Origin: Salinibacter grassmerensis
GTDB lineage: Bacteria; Bacteroidota; Rhodothermia; Rhodothermales; Salinibacteraceae
Assembly: GCF_947077765.1 (NCBI RefSeq)
Contig: NZ_CAMTTF010000001.1
Coordinates: forward strand, 1,028,818 to 1,092,817
Reading direction: 5' to 3'
Length of the DNA: 64,000 bases
Shown here: positions 1-8,710 of the stretch, in pieces
Position numbering within the stretch: the first letter of the stretch is position 1
How the letters are laid out: each line of letters opens with the position of its first letter
The notes under the pieces: model-generated
Seen by the model: only the letters and a program-made list of their open reading frames with translations
The model's database searches: none
What the model was told of the DNA's origin: nothing
Made by a program: the position numbers and the translations under genes

Positions 1-84
1 GAACAGAAGGCCGTACCAGCGCGGGGCGAGAACACCCCAACGAAAGATCGTCGGGTCGACGTCCCAGTGGATCTGCAGGAGCAT
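1..84 (-). CDS. lgt: prolipoprotein diacylglyceryl transferase, N-terminal part only
   Basis: The gene runs off the left edge of the window, so only the first 28 codons are visible. Reading leftward from the ATG at 84 gives MLLQIHWDVDPTIF followed by RWYGLLF. This is the characteristic opening of Lgt, with the I-x-W-D-x-x-P-x-I-F motif and the RWYG(L/I) entry to the first membrane helix. Lgt moves diacylglyceryl from phosphatidylglycerol to the lipobox cysteine of prolipoproteins in the inner membrane. Several predicted lipoproteins in this window would be its substrates. The identification is strong for so short a piece, because the motif is diagnostic. Confidence 0.85.
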   Translation of the reverse strand, partial: MLLQIHWDVDPTIFRWGVLAPRWYGLLF

Positions 85-199
85 GCGGGCGGCGGGGGAA
101 GTGAAAAAATTGACACTGTACCAAGCGATTCCGCCCCGTCGCGTTCAGGGCTTCGTCTAACCTTTACACGCACTCGCGCTGGATTCAGAAACCTCGATG

Positions 200-218
200 A
201 TTTAGATTCGATCTAAAT
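200..218. promoter_or_regulatory. perfect 8-bp inverted repeat, possible operator
   Basis: ATTTAGAT and ATCTAAAT are exact reverse complements separated by TCG. They lie in an AT-rich pocket between the divergent starts of lgt (84) and the small gene at 256. Position and symmetry fit a dimeric repressor site, or a small hairpin in the leader of the gene at 256. No regulator is identifiable. Confidence 0.35.
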
Positions 219-255
219 AGCCGGTAGTATCCTCAGCACCCTCAATCTACTCGTT

Positions 256-603
256 ATGGCTTCTTCCGTCCCGTCGGACACGTCCGTTCTTTTTGCGACC
301 GATCACGGCTCCGTGGAACGCACAACACAGGGCCGCGTCCGCCTGCGGTTCGGCGGTACGAGCTGGATTCTGGCGTCGTCGGACGTGCCAACCCTGCGCG
401 CCACCACGCGGTCGCTGGCGAGCGAGGTGTATCACTGTGAGCGCGACTGTCGATGGCAGCTTCGCGTGGATGGGCACCCGACGGTCGTGCTCGACTCCGA
501 CGAGGTGCTTCGGCTCGACGCGCTGCTCGACGGAGCAGTGACGATGCTCGAACTTGACACCATTCTGGACGACGCGTCTGTTACCCGACCGGTCGTGGCG
601 TAG
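256..603 (+). CDS. hypothetical protein, 115 aa
   Basis: A short soluble protein with no signal peptide or membrane segment and an acidic second half. The middle reads like a compact beta-alpha fold (GRVRLRFGGTSWIL, then a helix, then WQLRVDGHPTVVL). I do not recognise the family. It is transcribed divergently from lgt and convergently with argS. The opposite strand also has an open frame, but its protein is rich in Arg and His, unlike the acidic neighbours, so this strand is preferred. Confidence 0.6.
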   Translation: MASSVPSDTSVLFATDHGSVERTTQGRVRLRFGGTSWILASSDVPTLRATTRSLASEVYHCERDCRWQLRVDGHPTVVLDSDEVLRLDALLDGAVTMLELDTILDDASVTRPVVA

Positions 604-660
604 GAGGAGTCTGCGCCGGAGTGCCACGGTTGGTTCAATTCTCTTTGTCGCCTGCCCTGC

Positions 661-2349
661 TCACATTTGACGAGGGGCGGAAATGCCGAGCACGGTCAGG
701 CCGTTTTTGAGGACTGTCTTCGCGGCCAGTGCAAGTCGCATGCGAGCCGACGCCAACCTGTCCTCTTCGCCGATGATGCGGCAGTTGTCATAGAACTGCG
801 AGAAGGCAGTCGCCACGTCCCGAAGGTAGTTGGGGACGAAGTGCGGCGCCCGCGCATCCGCGGCGTTTTGCAGCTCTCTAGGGAAGCGGAGTAGTTCCTT
901 GATGAGGGCAATCTCGTCCTCATGAGTCAGTTGTGAGAGGTCGGCGTCCTCGTCGTGGGAGAAGCCGACCTCCTCGGCCTTGTCAAGCACGGAGCAGATG
1001 CGGGCGTGGGCGTACTGAAGGTAGAAGACGGGGTTCTTCTCGCTTTCCTCCTCCGCCAGCTCCAGATCAAAGTTTAGGTGCGTGTCGGGAGAGCGCATGA
1101 GGAAGAAGAAGCGCGTCACGTCCGCCCCCACCTGCTCGATGAGGTCGTCGAGTGTGACGTAGTTGGCGCGGCGTGTGCTCATCTTGACGGGCTCGTCGCC
1201 CCGCACGAGCGTGACGAACTGATAGAGAACCACGTCGACCCGGTCCGTCTCGTACCCGAGCACGTCCAGGGCGCTCAGCACGTCTGGGTAGGCGGCGTGG
1301 TGGTCGGCCCCGAAAACGTCGACCATGAGGTCGAAGCCGCGCTCGAACTTGGCGGCGTGGTAGGCGATGTCGGGGGTGCGGTACGTAGGCTCACCGGTCT
1401 GCTTTACGAGCACCGTGTCGTCCTCCTTGCCGAACTCGGTGGTTTTGAACCAGAGCGCCCCTTCCTCCTCGTAGGTGTAGCCGGCGTCGGCGAGGCCGTC
1501 GAGCACCGTTTCCACCCGCCCCTCGTCGTGGAGGGCCTGCTCGTTGGCGTAGCCGTCCATGTCAATGTTGAGGTCACGGAGGGTGGCCTCGATGTCGCCG
1601 AAAATAGCGTCCTCCGCGGCCGCCCGGAACGGCGCTAGGTCGTCGTTAGAGCGGAGGGCGTCCCCGTGCTCGTCGTACAGGGCCCGAGCGATCTCTACGA
1701 TGTAGGCCCCCAGGTAGCCGTCCTCGGGGAAGGTCTCAGGCACCTCCACGGTCGTGTCGTCGTCGAGCGTGAGGGTCGTGGTGGGGACGTCTCCCGTCAG
1801 CTCCTCGTAGCGGGCCCGCACCGACTGGGCGAGCACGCGCATCTGGCGCCCGGCGTCGTTGTAGTAATACTCGCGCGCGACGTCGTATCCAGTCCAGGTC
1901 AACAGGTTAGCGATCGTGTCCCCGAGCACGGCATTGCGGCCGTGTCCCACGTTGAGGGGACCGGTGGGATTGGCGCTCACGTACTCGACCAGTGCGCGCT
2001 GTCCAGCCCCCACGTCCGTCTGGCCGAACGTGTCGCCCTGCGCCAAGAGATCGGCGAGCCCGTCGAAGAGGTAGTCTTGGGCGAATCGGAAATTGACGAA
2101 GCCGGGCCCGGCCACCTCCACACCCTTGATGCGATCCGGGTCGACGCGCCCTCGCAGCCGTTCGGCCAGGGTCTCGGCGATGGACCGAGGGCTGTCCCCA
2201 AGCACACTCGCGAGGCGGAGGGCCGTGTTCGTGGCAAGGTCGCCGTGCTCCGGGCGGTCCGGTTCCTCAAGCTCAATGTCGAAGTCGTCCGGCACGTCGC
2301 CCAGGGCGTCGAGCACATGGCGGATCTGCGTTCGGAGGTAATCCTTCAT
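661..2349 (-). CDS. argS: arginyl-tRNA synthetase
   Basis: This class I synthetase attaches arginine to tRNA-Arg in the cytoplasm. The protein is 562 aa when started at the ATG at 2349 (MKDYLRTQIRHVL); E. coli ArgRS is 577 aa. The N-terminal Add1 domain is followed by the HIGH-equivalent NPTGPLNVGHGRNAVLG, the KMSK-equivalent KMSTRRANYVTLDDL and a C-terminal DALR anticodon-binding domain ending in GISAPRQM. A GTG at 2382 would add 11 residues, but the ATG fits the family N-terminus better. All catalytic signatures are intact. Confidence 0.97.
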   Translation of the reverse strand: MKDYLRTQIRHVLDALGDVPDDFDIELEEPDRPEHGDLATNTALRLASVLGDSPRSIAETLAERLRGRVDPDRIKGVEVAGPGFVNFRFAQDYLFDGLADLLAQGDTFGQTDVGAGQRALVEYVSANPTGPLNVGHGRNAVLGDTIANLLTWTGYDVAREYYYNDAGRQMRVLAQSVRARYEELTGDVPTTTLTLDDDTTVEVPETFPEDGYLGAYIVEIARALYDEHGDALRSNDDLAPFRAAAEDAIFGDIEATLRDLNIDMDGYANEQALHDEGRVETVLDGLADAGYTYEEEGALWFKTTEFGKEDDTVLVKQTGEPTYRTPDIAYHAAKFERGFDLMVDVFGADHHAAYPDVLSALDVLGYETDRVDVVLYQFVTLVRGDEPVKMSTRRANYVTLDDLIEQVGADVTRFFFLMRSPDTHLNFDLELAEEESEKNPVFYLQYAHARICSVLDKAEEVGFSHDEDADLSQLTHEDEIALIKELLRFPRELQNAADARAPHFVPNYLRDVATAFSQFYDNCRIIGEEDRLASARMRLALAAKTVLKNGLTVLGISAPRQM

Positions 2350-2390
2350 GAGAGCGGGGTGGCTGAGAAATCTCAATGACACAATCCAAC

Positions 2391-2531
2391 CTATGGAACC
2401 AGCGGGTGCTCCGAAATAACAGATACGGCGTTTCGACGGGTTTTTGCGTCGCTATGCGGTGTCATGGAAGAGGGGGCGAGCAGATGGCCGGGTGTGCGTC
2501 GCAATGACAGCACGGGGATTGTCTGAGCCAT
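2391..2531 (-). CDS. possible 46-aa leader peptide upstream of argS
   Basis: This small frame begins with ATG 6 nt after GAAAGGAGAGAGG, which is one of the few strong Shine-Dalgarno-like sequences in the window. It stops 41 nt before argS. The peptide (MAQTIPVLSLRRTPG...) carries two Arg-Arg pairs, which would suit an arginine-sensing leader in front of an arginyl-tRNA synthetase gene. There is no family match I recognise. Coding status is uncertain and rests only on the ribosome site and position. Confidence 0.25.
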   Translation of the reverse strand: MAQTIPVLSLRRTPGHLLAPSSMTPHSDAKTRRNAVSVISEHPLVP

Positions 2532-3197
2532 GTGCCTCTCTCCTTTCGTCACCACCGAGATGATGACCGCGAGCAATATTTCGCGTTGGATCGTCCAGGA
2601 ACGTGTGATCGGGGCGCGAGCGGAAAATCGTGGTACCATTCCTCGTCCGGCGACGCCATCCCTCTCGCTGTAACGTGCCGGAATAAACATGTGGAGCGTA
2701 GCTCTTTCGGTGGGGGGCTCCTCACTGAACCCGGAGTCTCAAAGACAAAGGACGAAGCGAGTTGAAAAGAGTAGTCTTCGGATCGGGGGACAGTGGAAAC
2801 GTCGATACACGTCGAACTAAAACCATCTCTTCGCGATGAGGAGCACAATCCCGACCACCCACTCGGCAAACGGCTTCGGGGACACGTCTCCACTGGTCGC
2901 CTGCACGAAGCGGCAGTGTCCACGGTCTTCTCCTGAGGTCGTGCCCAAAATTTCTTCAGGGCAGGGTGCCTTCCCCAGGGGGCAGTAGCTGCAGAAATCC
3001 GTCGGGGGAGGAGCCGTCCGGAGGGGCTTTTACCGCAGCCAATGGTGCCCAGATGTCCTCCGAGAGGCGGTCTCTAAAGCGGCTGAGATCGATTTAGGCA
3101 CCGTCCAGTCCTCAACGTGCCGATCGCGCGCAACGATTGAGCAGGCGGCGGGTTGAAGGAAAGTCCAACTCATGCTGCTCATTCTTGCCGCCTCTCC
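2532..3197. other. gene-poor stretch between argS leader and cupin gene
   Basis: Both strands have open frames, but their products are rich in Ser, Arg and Cys, unlike the acidic proteins around them. None resembles a known family. I see no tRNA, terminator or mobile-element remnant. It presumably holds the divergent promoters of argS and of the cupin gene. Confidence 0.5.
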
Positions 3198-3518
3198 ATG
3201 CCTGTCCATTCGTTTGATGCCCTCGACCGCTCCGAAAAGATGCCCGGATACCTGGGGGCGTTTCTGCACGGGGACAACATGACCGTCACGAACTGGGAGG
3301 TGGAGGCGGGGGCGTCGTTTCCCGAGCACGACCACCCACACGAGCAGATCTCGATCGTCGTGGAGGGCGAGTTCGAGCTCACGATCGACGGCACGCCCGA
3401 AACTTTGACGCCGGGGCGCGTTGCTGTCATTCCGCCTGACATGCCCCACTCGGGTCGGGCCGTCACCGCTTGCAGGATCATCGATGTGTTCAGCCCCGTC
3501 CGGGAGGACTACCAGTGA
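3198..3518 (+). CDS. small cupin-domain protein
   Basis: A single-domain cupin of 106 aa when started at the ATG at 3198 (MPVHSFDALDRSEKMPGYLG). Cupin motif 1 is visible as PEHDHPHEQISIVVEGEFEL, with the metal-binding His-x-His and the Glu. Motif 2 is PGRVAVIPPDMPHSGRAV, with the final metal-binding His. A typical role would be as a small metal-dependent beta-barrel enzyme or sugar/metabolite-binding protein. The substrate cannot be told. A frame extension to 3153 exists but adds a basic, unconserved-looking tail. Confidence 0.85.
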   Translation: MPVHSFDALDRSEKMPGYLGAFLHGDNMTVTNWEVEAGASFPEHDHPHEQISIVVEGEFELTIDGTPETLTPGRVAVIPPDMPHSGRAVTACRIIDVFSPVREDYQ

Positions 3519-3601
3519 GCCACTGGAAAACTCAGTCCGGCTCAGTGGGTTGAGCATGTCCCTGCGTTGCTCGTGTCAGAACGTACCCCCGTCGATCGCC
3601 C

Positions 3602-4972
3602 ATGCCTGATCTTTTCGACGAGCAGGCGGAGAAGGCCCGCCAGGAGCGTGCCCCCTTGGCCGACCGCATGCGCCCCCGCACGCTCGATGAGTTCGTGGGC
3701 CAGGAGCACTTCATTGGCGAGGGCAAGCTGCTGCGTCGTGCCATCGAGGCGGATCGGGTGACGTCCGTCCTCTTTTGTGGCCCCCCCGGCACGGGCAAGA
3801 CGACCCTCGCCCGCATCGTCGCCCGCACGACCGAGGCGCACTTCACCTCCCTCAACGCGGTGCTGAGTGGTGTCAACGACCTCCGCGAGGCCATTCAGAA
3901 GGCCAAAAACCGCCTGAAGCACCACCAGACGCGGACCATTCTCTTCGTCGACGAGGTCCATCGCTTTAACACAGCGCAGCAGGACGCGCTTCTGCCGCAC
4001 GTGGAGAACGGCACGGTGACCCTGATCGGCGCTACGACCGAGAATCCGTACTTCGAGGTGAACGACGCGCTGGTGAGCCGCTCACGCGTCTTTGAGCTGG
4101 AGCCGCTGGCGGAAGAGCACCTGCGGCAGGTGGCGGCCATGACGCTCACCGACGAGGAGCGCGGCTACGGCGGCCGCGACGTGGAGGTCACGGAGGCGGC
4201 ACTCGATCACCTGATCGGCACGGCCAACGGCGACGCCCGCTCGGTTCTCAACGCCCTGGAACTGGCCGTCGAAACCACCGCGCCGGACGCTGAAGGGACC
4301 GTCTACATTGACCTCGACGTGGCGGAGGACTCGATTCAGCAGCGGGCGGTGCTGTACGACAAGGAGGGCGATGCCCACTTCGACACCATCAGTGCCTTCA
4401 TCAAAAGCCTGCGCGGCTCGGACCCGGACGCGGCGCTCTACTGGCTCGCCCGCATGCTCTACGCTGGGGAGGGGCCCCGCTTCATCCTCCGCCGCCTGGT
4501 CATTTTCGCCGCTGAAGACGTGGGCCTGGCCGACCCGCGGGCCTTGCAGGTTGCCCAGAGTGCCGCCGAGGGGTTCGAGTACGTGGGCATGCCGGAGGGA
4601 CAGTTTCTCCTGGCGGAGTGCTGCCTCTACCTCGCCACCGCGCCGAAAAGCAACAGCACGTTCGCCTACTTCGACGCGCTCGATCATGTCCGCGAGGAGC
4701 AGACCGACGACATCCCGCAGCACCTGAAGGACCCGAGCCGCGACAAAGACGGCCTGGGGCACGGCGAGGGCTACAAGTACCCCCACGCCTACCGCGAGCA
4801 CTACACCCCACAGCAGTATCTCCCCAATGAGATGCAGGGGACTTACTTCTACGATCCCAGCGAGCAGGGCTACGAGGAGGCCATCGCTGAACGGCTGGAG
4901 CAGTGGCGGGAGCGGGACTTCGACGAGGACGTGGTGAAACGAGCGCACCAGTACGCCGACGACGAAGCGTAA
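3602..4972 (+). CDS. rarA: replication-associated recombination protein A (MgsA/WRNIP1 family AAA ATPase)
   Basis: A clamp-loader-like AAA+ ATPase of 456 aa that acts at stalled replication forks. It opens with a DnaN/SSB-interaction type tail (MPDLFDEQ) and the RP[11 protein letters not shown] signature. Walker A is GPPGTGKTT (residues 60-68) and Walker B is FVDEVHRF (115-122). The sensor segment is [19 protein letters not shown]. The C-terminal MgsA-type tetramerisation region (YTPQQYLP) is present. Length is normal. The gene stands alone between the cupin gene and a long intergenic region. Confidence 0.96.
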   Translation: MPDLFDEQAEKARQERAPLADRMRPRTLDEFVGQEHFIGEGKLLRRAIEADRVTSVLFCGPPGTGKTTLARIVARTTEAHFTSLNAVLSGVNDLREAIQKAKNRLKHHQTRTILFVDEVHRFNTAQQDALLPHVENGTVTLIGATTENPYFEVNDALVSRSRVFELEPLAEEHLRQVAAMTLTDEERGYGGRDVEVTEAALDHLIGTANGDARSVLNALELAVETTAPDAEGTVYIDLDVAEDSIQQRAVLYDKEGDAHFDTISAFIKSLRGSDPDAALYWLARMLYAGEGPRFILRRLVIFAAEDVGLADPRALQVAQSAAEGFEYVGMPEGQFLLAECCLYLATAPKSNSTFAYFDALDHVREEQTDDIPQHLKDPSRDKDGLGHGEGYKYPHAYREHYTPQQYLPNEMQGTYFYDPSEQGYEEAIAERLEQWRERDFDEDVVKRAHQYADDEA

Positions 4973-5520
4973 CGTCTTCGTGGAGCCGACGGGAACGCCC
5001 TGAGCGGGTCGGAGATGGTGGGAACCCATCATGCAGATTTGAATTATGGGACCTGAAACCAGTAGCCAGTCGCCCAGAGCGGCGGTGCTGGTCGTCTTTT
5101 GAACCACCCGCGCTCATGCACATGCGTCACGCCGACGTGCGCAGTTCTCATCTCTCGTCCTCTGTCTGGACCCTCACTGCGCCGGTGTGTCTCTGTTCGT
5201 GTTTGTGTGGCATGATTGCGTCCTGTCGCGGATAACGCCGGCTCGCCGGAGACCCTTTTTCCGGTCCTGATGCGAGTGCTTCGCACCGGGCATCCCCTTT
5301 TTAGGAGAGCTGGGCTGTGTCTCACGTGGACTGACCTGTGAGGTTGAGGCAGAGAGAGTGCAGTGCTCCTGCGTCCCACCTGGGCAGGGAGATTGCCCAT
5401 GGCCCCCCACGGTTGTGTCCCAAGGGACGAAGTGCCCTGTGCGTCTCCGCGGCCCCGTGTTTATCCCGGCTTCCGAACACCCCTTTGTTTTTGCTCAACA
5501 ACCCAACACTCCCCCTAACC
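4973..5520. other. intergenic region upstream of rhodanese gene
   Basis: About 550 bases without a convincing gene. In-frame sequence upstream of the rhodanese start can be read back to 5338 but is rich in Arg, Pro and Cys and unlike a protein N-terminus. The last 50 bases are relatively T- and A-rich and probably hold the promoter. No hairpin terminator for rarA is obvious. Confidence 0.5.
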
Positions 5521-6381
5521 ATGAGTACCTACGCGAATCCCGATGTTCTCGTCTCCACCGACTGGGCTGCCGATCGCCTCGATGACCCCGACGTGCAGTT
5601 TGTCGAGGTGGACGTCGACACCTCCGCCTACGAGGAGGGCCACGTCCCCGGCGCCGTCGGATGGAACTGGGAAACACAGTTGGCCGACACGCAGACGCGC
5701 GATCTGGCGTCGAAAGAAGACTTCCAGTCGCTCCTGCGCAGTTCGGGCATCGACGACGACACGACGATTGTTCTCTATGGCGACAACGACAACTGGTTTG
5801 CCGCCTGGGCCTTCTGGGAGCTCACGTACTACGGCCACGAGGACACGAAAGTCTTGGACGGCGGCCGCAAAAAGTGGCTCGCCGAGGACTACCCCCTGAG
5901 CACCGAGGCGCCGGACTATGAGGACGGCAACTGGACCGCCTCGGCCCCCGACAATTCCATTCGCGCCTTCTCCGGGTACGTTCAGCAGACGCTCGACCGC
6001 GACGACGTGGAGTTGGTCGACGTCCGCTCTCCAGAAGAGTTTAGCGGCGAAAAGCTGGGCCCAGACGGCCTGAACGAGGGTGCGCAGCGCGGCGGTCACA
6101 TTCCCGGCGCCCACAACATCAGCTGGAGCGAGGCCGTGAACGAGGACGGCACCTTCAAGAGCGCCGAGGAGCTCAGGGAGATCTACGAAGAGCGCGGCAT
6201 CACGCCCGACAAGGAGACCATCGCCTACTGCCGCATCGGCGAGCGGTCGAGCCATAGCTGGTTCGTTCTCTCGCAGCTGCTCGGGCACCCGCGCGTCCGG
6301 AACTACGACGGCTCGTGGACCGAGTGGGGCAGCCTCGTGGGCGTGCCCATCGAGACAGGGGCCGACCCTGTGGCGGCGTAG
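5521..6381 (+). CDS. thiosulfate sulfurtransferase, two-domain rhodanese (CysA type)
   Basis: This enzyme moves a sulfane sulfur from thiosulfate or a related donor to a thiophilic acceptor. The protein is 286 aa, the usual length for tandem rhodaneses. The inactive N-terminal domain (LVSTDWAADRLDDPDVQFVE) is followed by the catalytic C-terminal one. The active-site loop YCRIGERSSHSW carries the persulfide cysteine at residue 237. The CRIGER loop is typical of the actinobacterial CysA-like branch rather than of mercaptopyruvate sulfurtransferases. A strong terminator lies 33 nt after the stop, so the gene is monocistronic. Confidence 0.93.
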   Translation: MSTYANPDVLVSTDWAADRLDDPDVQFVEVDVDTSAYEEGHVPGAVGWNWETQLADTQTRDLASKEDFQSLLRSSGIDDDTTIVLYGDNDNWFAAWAFWELTYYGHEDTKVLDGGRKKWLAEDYPLSTEAPDYEDGNWTASAPDNSIRAFSGYVQQTLDRDDVELVDVRSPEEFSGEKLGPDGLNEGAQRGGHIPGAHNISWSEAVNEDGTFKSAEELREIYEERGITPDKETIAYCRIGERSSHSWFVLSQLLGHPRVRNYDGSWTEWGSLVGVPIETGADPVAA

Positions 6382-6414
6382 GACGCCTGCGTCCCTTTTC
6401 TGAGAACCGCTGTG

Positions 6415-6452
6415 GGCCGCTCCGATCCGTGGAGGATCGGGGCGGCCTTTTT
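6415..6452 (+). terminator. rho-independent terminator after the rhodanese gene
   Basis: A 14-bp GC-rich stem (GGCCGCTCCGATCC pairing with GGATCGGGGCGGCC, one G-U wobble) and a 5-nt loop are followed directly by TTTTT. This is the clearest intrinsic terminator in the window. Confidence 0.9.
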
Positions 6453-6555
6453 GTGTTGGGGGCAGAAAGGAGGCCTCCCGCTTGAGGATGCGGCGCCCAA
6501 CCGGTACCCTTGCTGTGCCCAACGCACTCCACGAACGACCAACGCCACCCGGCTT

Positions 6556-7119
6556 ATGGACCGCTGGCTCCGGTGGGCCCGCCGCATCGATCGCCTGAAC
6601 GACCGGATCGGCCGCCTGCTCTACTGGCTGACCCTGGCGATGGTGGGGGTCGGCGCGTTCAACGCTTTGGCCCGCTACCTCGACAAGTACACGGGGCTCG
6701 GGCTGAGCTCCAACATGTGGATTGAGATGCAGTGGTACCTCTTCAGCCTCGTCTTTCTGCTGGGGGCGGCCTACACGCTGGAGTACGACGACCACGTGCG
6801 GGTCGACGTGCTGTACAGTCGGCTCTCACGCAGGGGCCGGGCGTGGGTCGACATCTTGGGCACGCTGTGTTTTCTCCTGCCGTTCTGTGGGCTGGTGCTG
6901 TGGATGTCGATCCCGTTCGTGAGCAATTCCTGGGCCATCCTGGAGGGGTCGCCCGATCCTGGCGGCCTGCCCCGCTACCCGATCAAAACCGTCATCCCGC
7001 TGGCGCTCCTGCTGGTGATGGCGCAGGGCGTGGCCCTCGTGATCCGGAAGGTGGCCGTGCTCCGTGGATACGAGGTCACGAACCCGGTGGACCGCGAGTC
7101 TCAGCCCCGCGCAGGGTGA
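6556..7119 (+). CDS. TRAP transporter small permease (DctQ type)
   Basis: The small membrane subunit of a tripartite ATP-independent periplasmic transporter, which imports organic acids or related anions using the ion gradient. From the ATG at 6556 the protein is 187 aa with four hydrophobic helices (near residues 20-42, 55-80, 95-120 and 140-162), the DctQ topology. Between helices 2 and 3 sits the typical loop with DDHVRVDVLYSRLS. It precedes the large permease in the same direction. No DctP-type substrate-binding protein is encoded nearby, so the substrate is unknown. Confidence 0.88.
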   Translation: MDRWLRWARRIDRLNDRIGRLLYWLTLAMVGVGAFNALARYLDKYTGLGLSSNMWIEMQWYLFSLVFLLGAAYTLEYDDHVRVDVLYSRLSRRGRAWVDILGTLCFLLPFCGLVLWMSIPFVSNSWAILEGSPDPGGLPRYPIKTVIPLALLLVMAQGVALVIRKVAVLRGYEVTNPVDRESQPRAG

Positions 7120-7344
7120 GGGACCCCACGGCTCTCAAACGCAAGCCGGACACTGTTTCCCGGTTTCGTCTACTGCTCCTGAAAGAGAGTCGCGAACGAG
7201 ACGTGATGCCTACGGACTGGGACGAGGCGACCGTCGACGGGCCGTCTACGTTGTGGAGGCCGTTTTCCGAATTTCGCCTCGCGGCGACGGGCCGATCCCC
7301 GATCCGACACACCGTTCTGAGACGCTGACACGACGCAAGTTTCC

Positions 7345-8691
7345 ATGGGTGCCGATCTTCTCGCCCCGCTGATGTTTGCGGGGGCCCTCTTGCTGATCTT
7401 CTCCGGGTACCCCGTTGCGTTTTCCCTCGGGGGCACGGCGCTCGCCTTCATGTTCATCGGCGAGCAGGCGGGGCTTCTCAGCTGGGGCCTTCTCCAGGCG
7501 ATGCCGTCCCGGATCTTCGGGGTGATGTCGAACTTCATCCTCCTGGCGGTGCCCTTCTTCATCTTCATGGGTACCATGTTGGAGAAATCGCGCCTAGCCG
7601 AGGACCTGCTTACGACGATCGGGCAGCTGTTCGGGGTGGTACGCGGCGGCCTCGCGATCGCCGTCGTGTTCGTGGGGGCGTTGCTGGCCGCGGCCACGGG
7701 CGTGGTGGGGGCGTCGGTGGTGGCGATGGGGCTTATCTCGATGCCCGTCATGCTGCGGTACGGATACTCCAAAGAGCTGTCCTCCGGCGTCATCACGGCG
7801 GCGGGAACCCTCGGCCAGATCATCCCGCCGAGCATTGTGCTGATCGTGCTGGCCGATCAGCTCGGCATCAGCGTGGGGGACCTCTTCATCGGGGCGCTCG
7901 TGCCGGGCGTCGCCCTGGCGAGCCTCTACGCCCTGTACGCGGGCGGGGTGGCGCTCCTCTGGCCCGACGTGGCGCCGGCCCTGCCTGCGGACACCCGTGA
8001 CATTTCACCGGGACGGCTCGCCAAACGCGTGCTTCTCGTGATGCTGCCGCCGCTCGTCCTCATTCTGCTCGTTCTGGGCAGTATCTTCGCCGGGGTGGCG
8101 ACCCCTACCGAGGCCGGAGCGCTCGGGGCGGTGGGGGCCATGGCCCTCGCCGCGGCCAACGGGCGCCTGTCGATGGACGCCCTCCATGAGACCATGGACG
8201 AGACCATGCGGCTGACCTCCATGGTCATGTTTTTGCTCGTGGGCTCCACAGCCTTCTCGCTCGTGTTTCGGGGGCTGGGGGGCGACTTCTGGGTGGAGGG
8301 GCTGCTGACGAACCTCCCGGGTGGGGTGATCGGCTTCCTGATTGTGGCCAACCTGGTTATCTTTCTGCTCGGGTTCTTTATCGACTTCTTCGAGATTGCG
8401 TTCATCATCATTCCGCTGCTACAGGCGCCGGCCGCCCGGCTGCTGCCGCCGGAGTTTGGGGCGACGGCGGACGCCGCGCTCGTCTGGTTTGGCGTAATGG
8501 TGGGGATGAACCTGCAGACCTCGTTTCTGACGCCGCCCTTCGGGTTCGCGCTCTTCTACCTCCGTGGGGTAGCGCCCGATGAGGTCGACACCACCCAGAT
8601 CTATCGGGGGGCGGTCCCGTTCATCGTGATTCAGGTGCTCGGGCTGGTGGCATTGGCGCTCTATCCCGAAATGGTCACCTGGGCCCTGTGA
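7345..8691 (+). CDS. TRAP transporter large permease (DctM type)
   Basis: The ion-coupled transport subunit, 448 aa, with about 12 membrane helices. It shows the DctM/GntT-like pattern: an early FSGYPVAFSLGG motif, the repeated QIIPPSIVLIVLAD segment and GMNLQTSFLTPPFGFALFYL near the end, which is highly characteristic. The gap from the small permease is 225 bp, longer than in most TRAP operons; a 40-codon frame there is not convincing. It ends 19 bp before the convergent gene at 8711. Confidence 0.93.
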   Translation: MGADLLAPLMFAGALLLIFSGYPVAFSLGGTALAFMFIGEQAGLLSWGLLQAMPSRIFGVMSNFILLAVPFFIFMGTMLEKSRLAEDLLTTIGQLFGVVRGGLAIAVVFVGALLAAATGVVGASVVAMGLISMPVMLRYGYSKELSSGVITAAGTLGQIIPPSIVLIVLADQLGISVGDLFIGALVPGVALASLYALYAGGVALLWPDVAPALPADTRDISPGRLAKRVLLVMLPPLVLILLVLGSIFAGVATPTEAGALGAVGAMALAAANGRLSMDALHETMDETMRLTSMVMFLLVGSTAFSLVFRGLGGDFWVEGLLTNLPGGVIGFLIVANLVIFLLGFFIDFFEIAFIIIPLLQAPAARLLPPEFGATADAALVWFGVMVGMNLQTSFLTPPFGFALFYLRGVAPDEVDTTQIYRGAVPFIVIQVLGLVALALYPEMVTWAL

Positions 8692-8710
8692 CTGGTCCCG
8701 GGTCACGACG

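Noticed and set aside
1078-1638. Long open frame on the + strand inside argS
   Set aside because: It is antisense to a complete, motif-confirmed synthetase gene, and its product is rich in Val, His and Arg without family features. High-GC codon bias leaves such antisense frames open throughout the window.
2700-3150. Possible decayed mobile element in the gap before the cupin gene
   Set aside because: No transposase motif in any frame and no terminal inverted repeats found by eye.
4082-5107. 341-codon frame on the - strand opposite rarA
   Set aside because: rarA on the other strand is intact with all AAA+ motifs. The antisense frame has no recognisable domain.
7206-7328. 40-codon frame between the two TRAP permease genes
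   Set aside because: It has good spacing to the next gene, but the peptide is Arg/Pro-rich, has no helix and matches nothing expected in TRAP operons.
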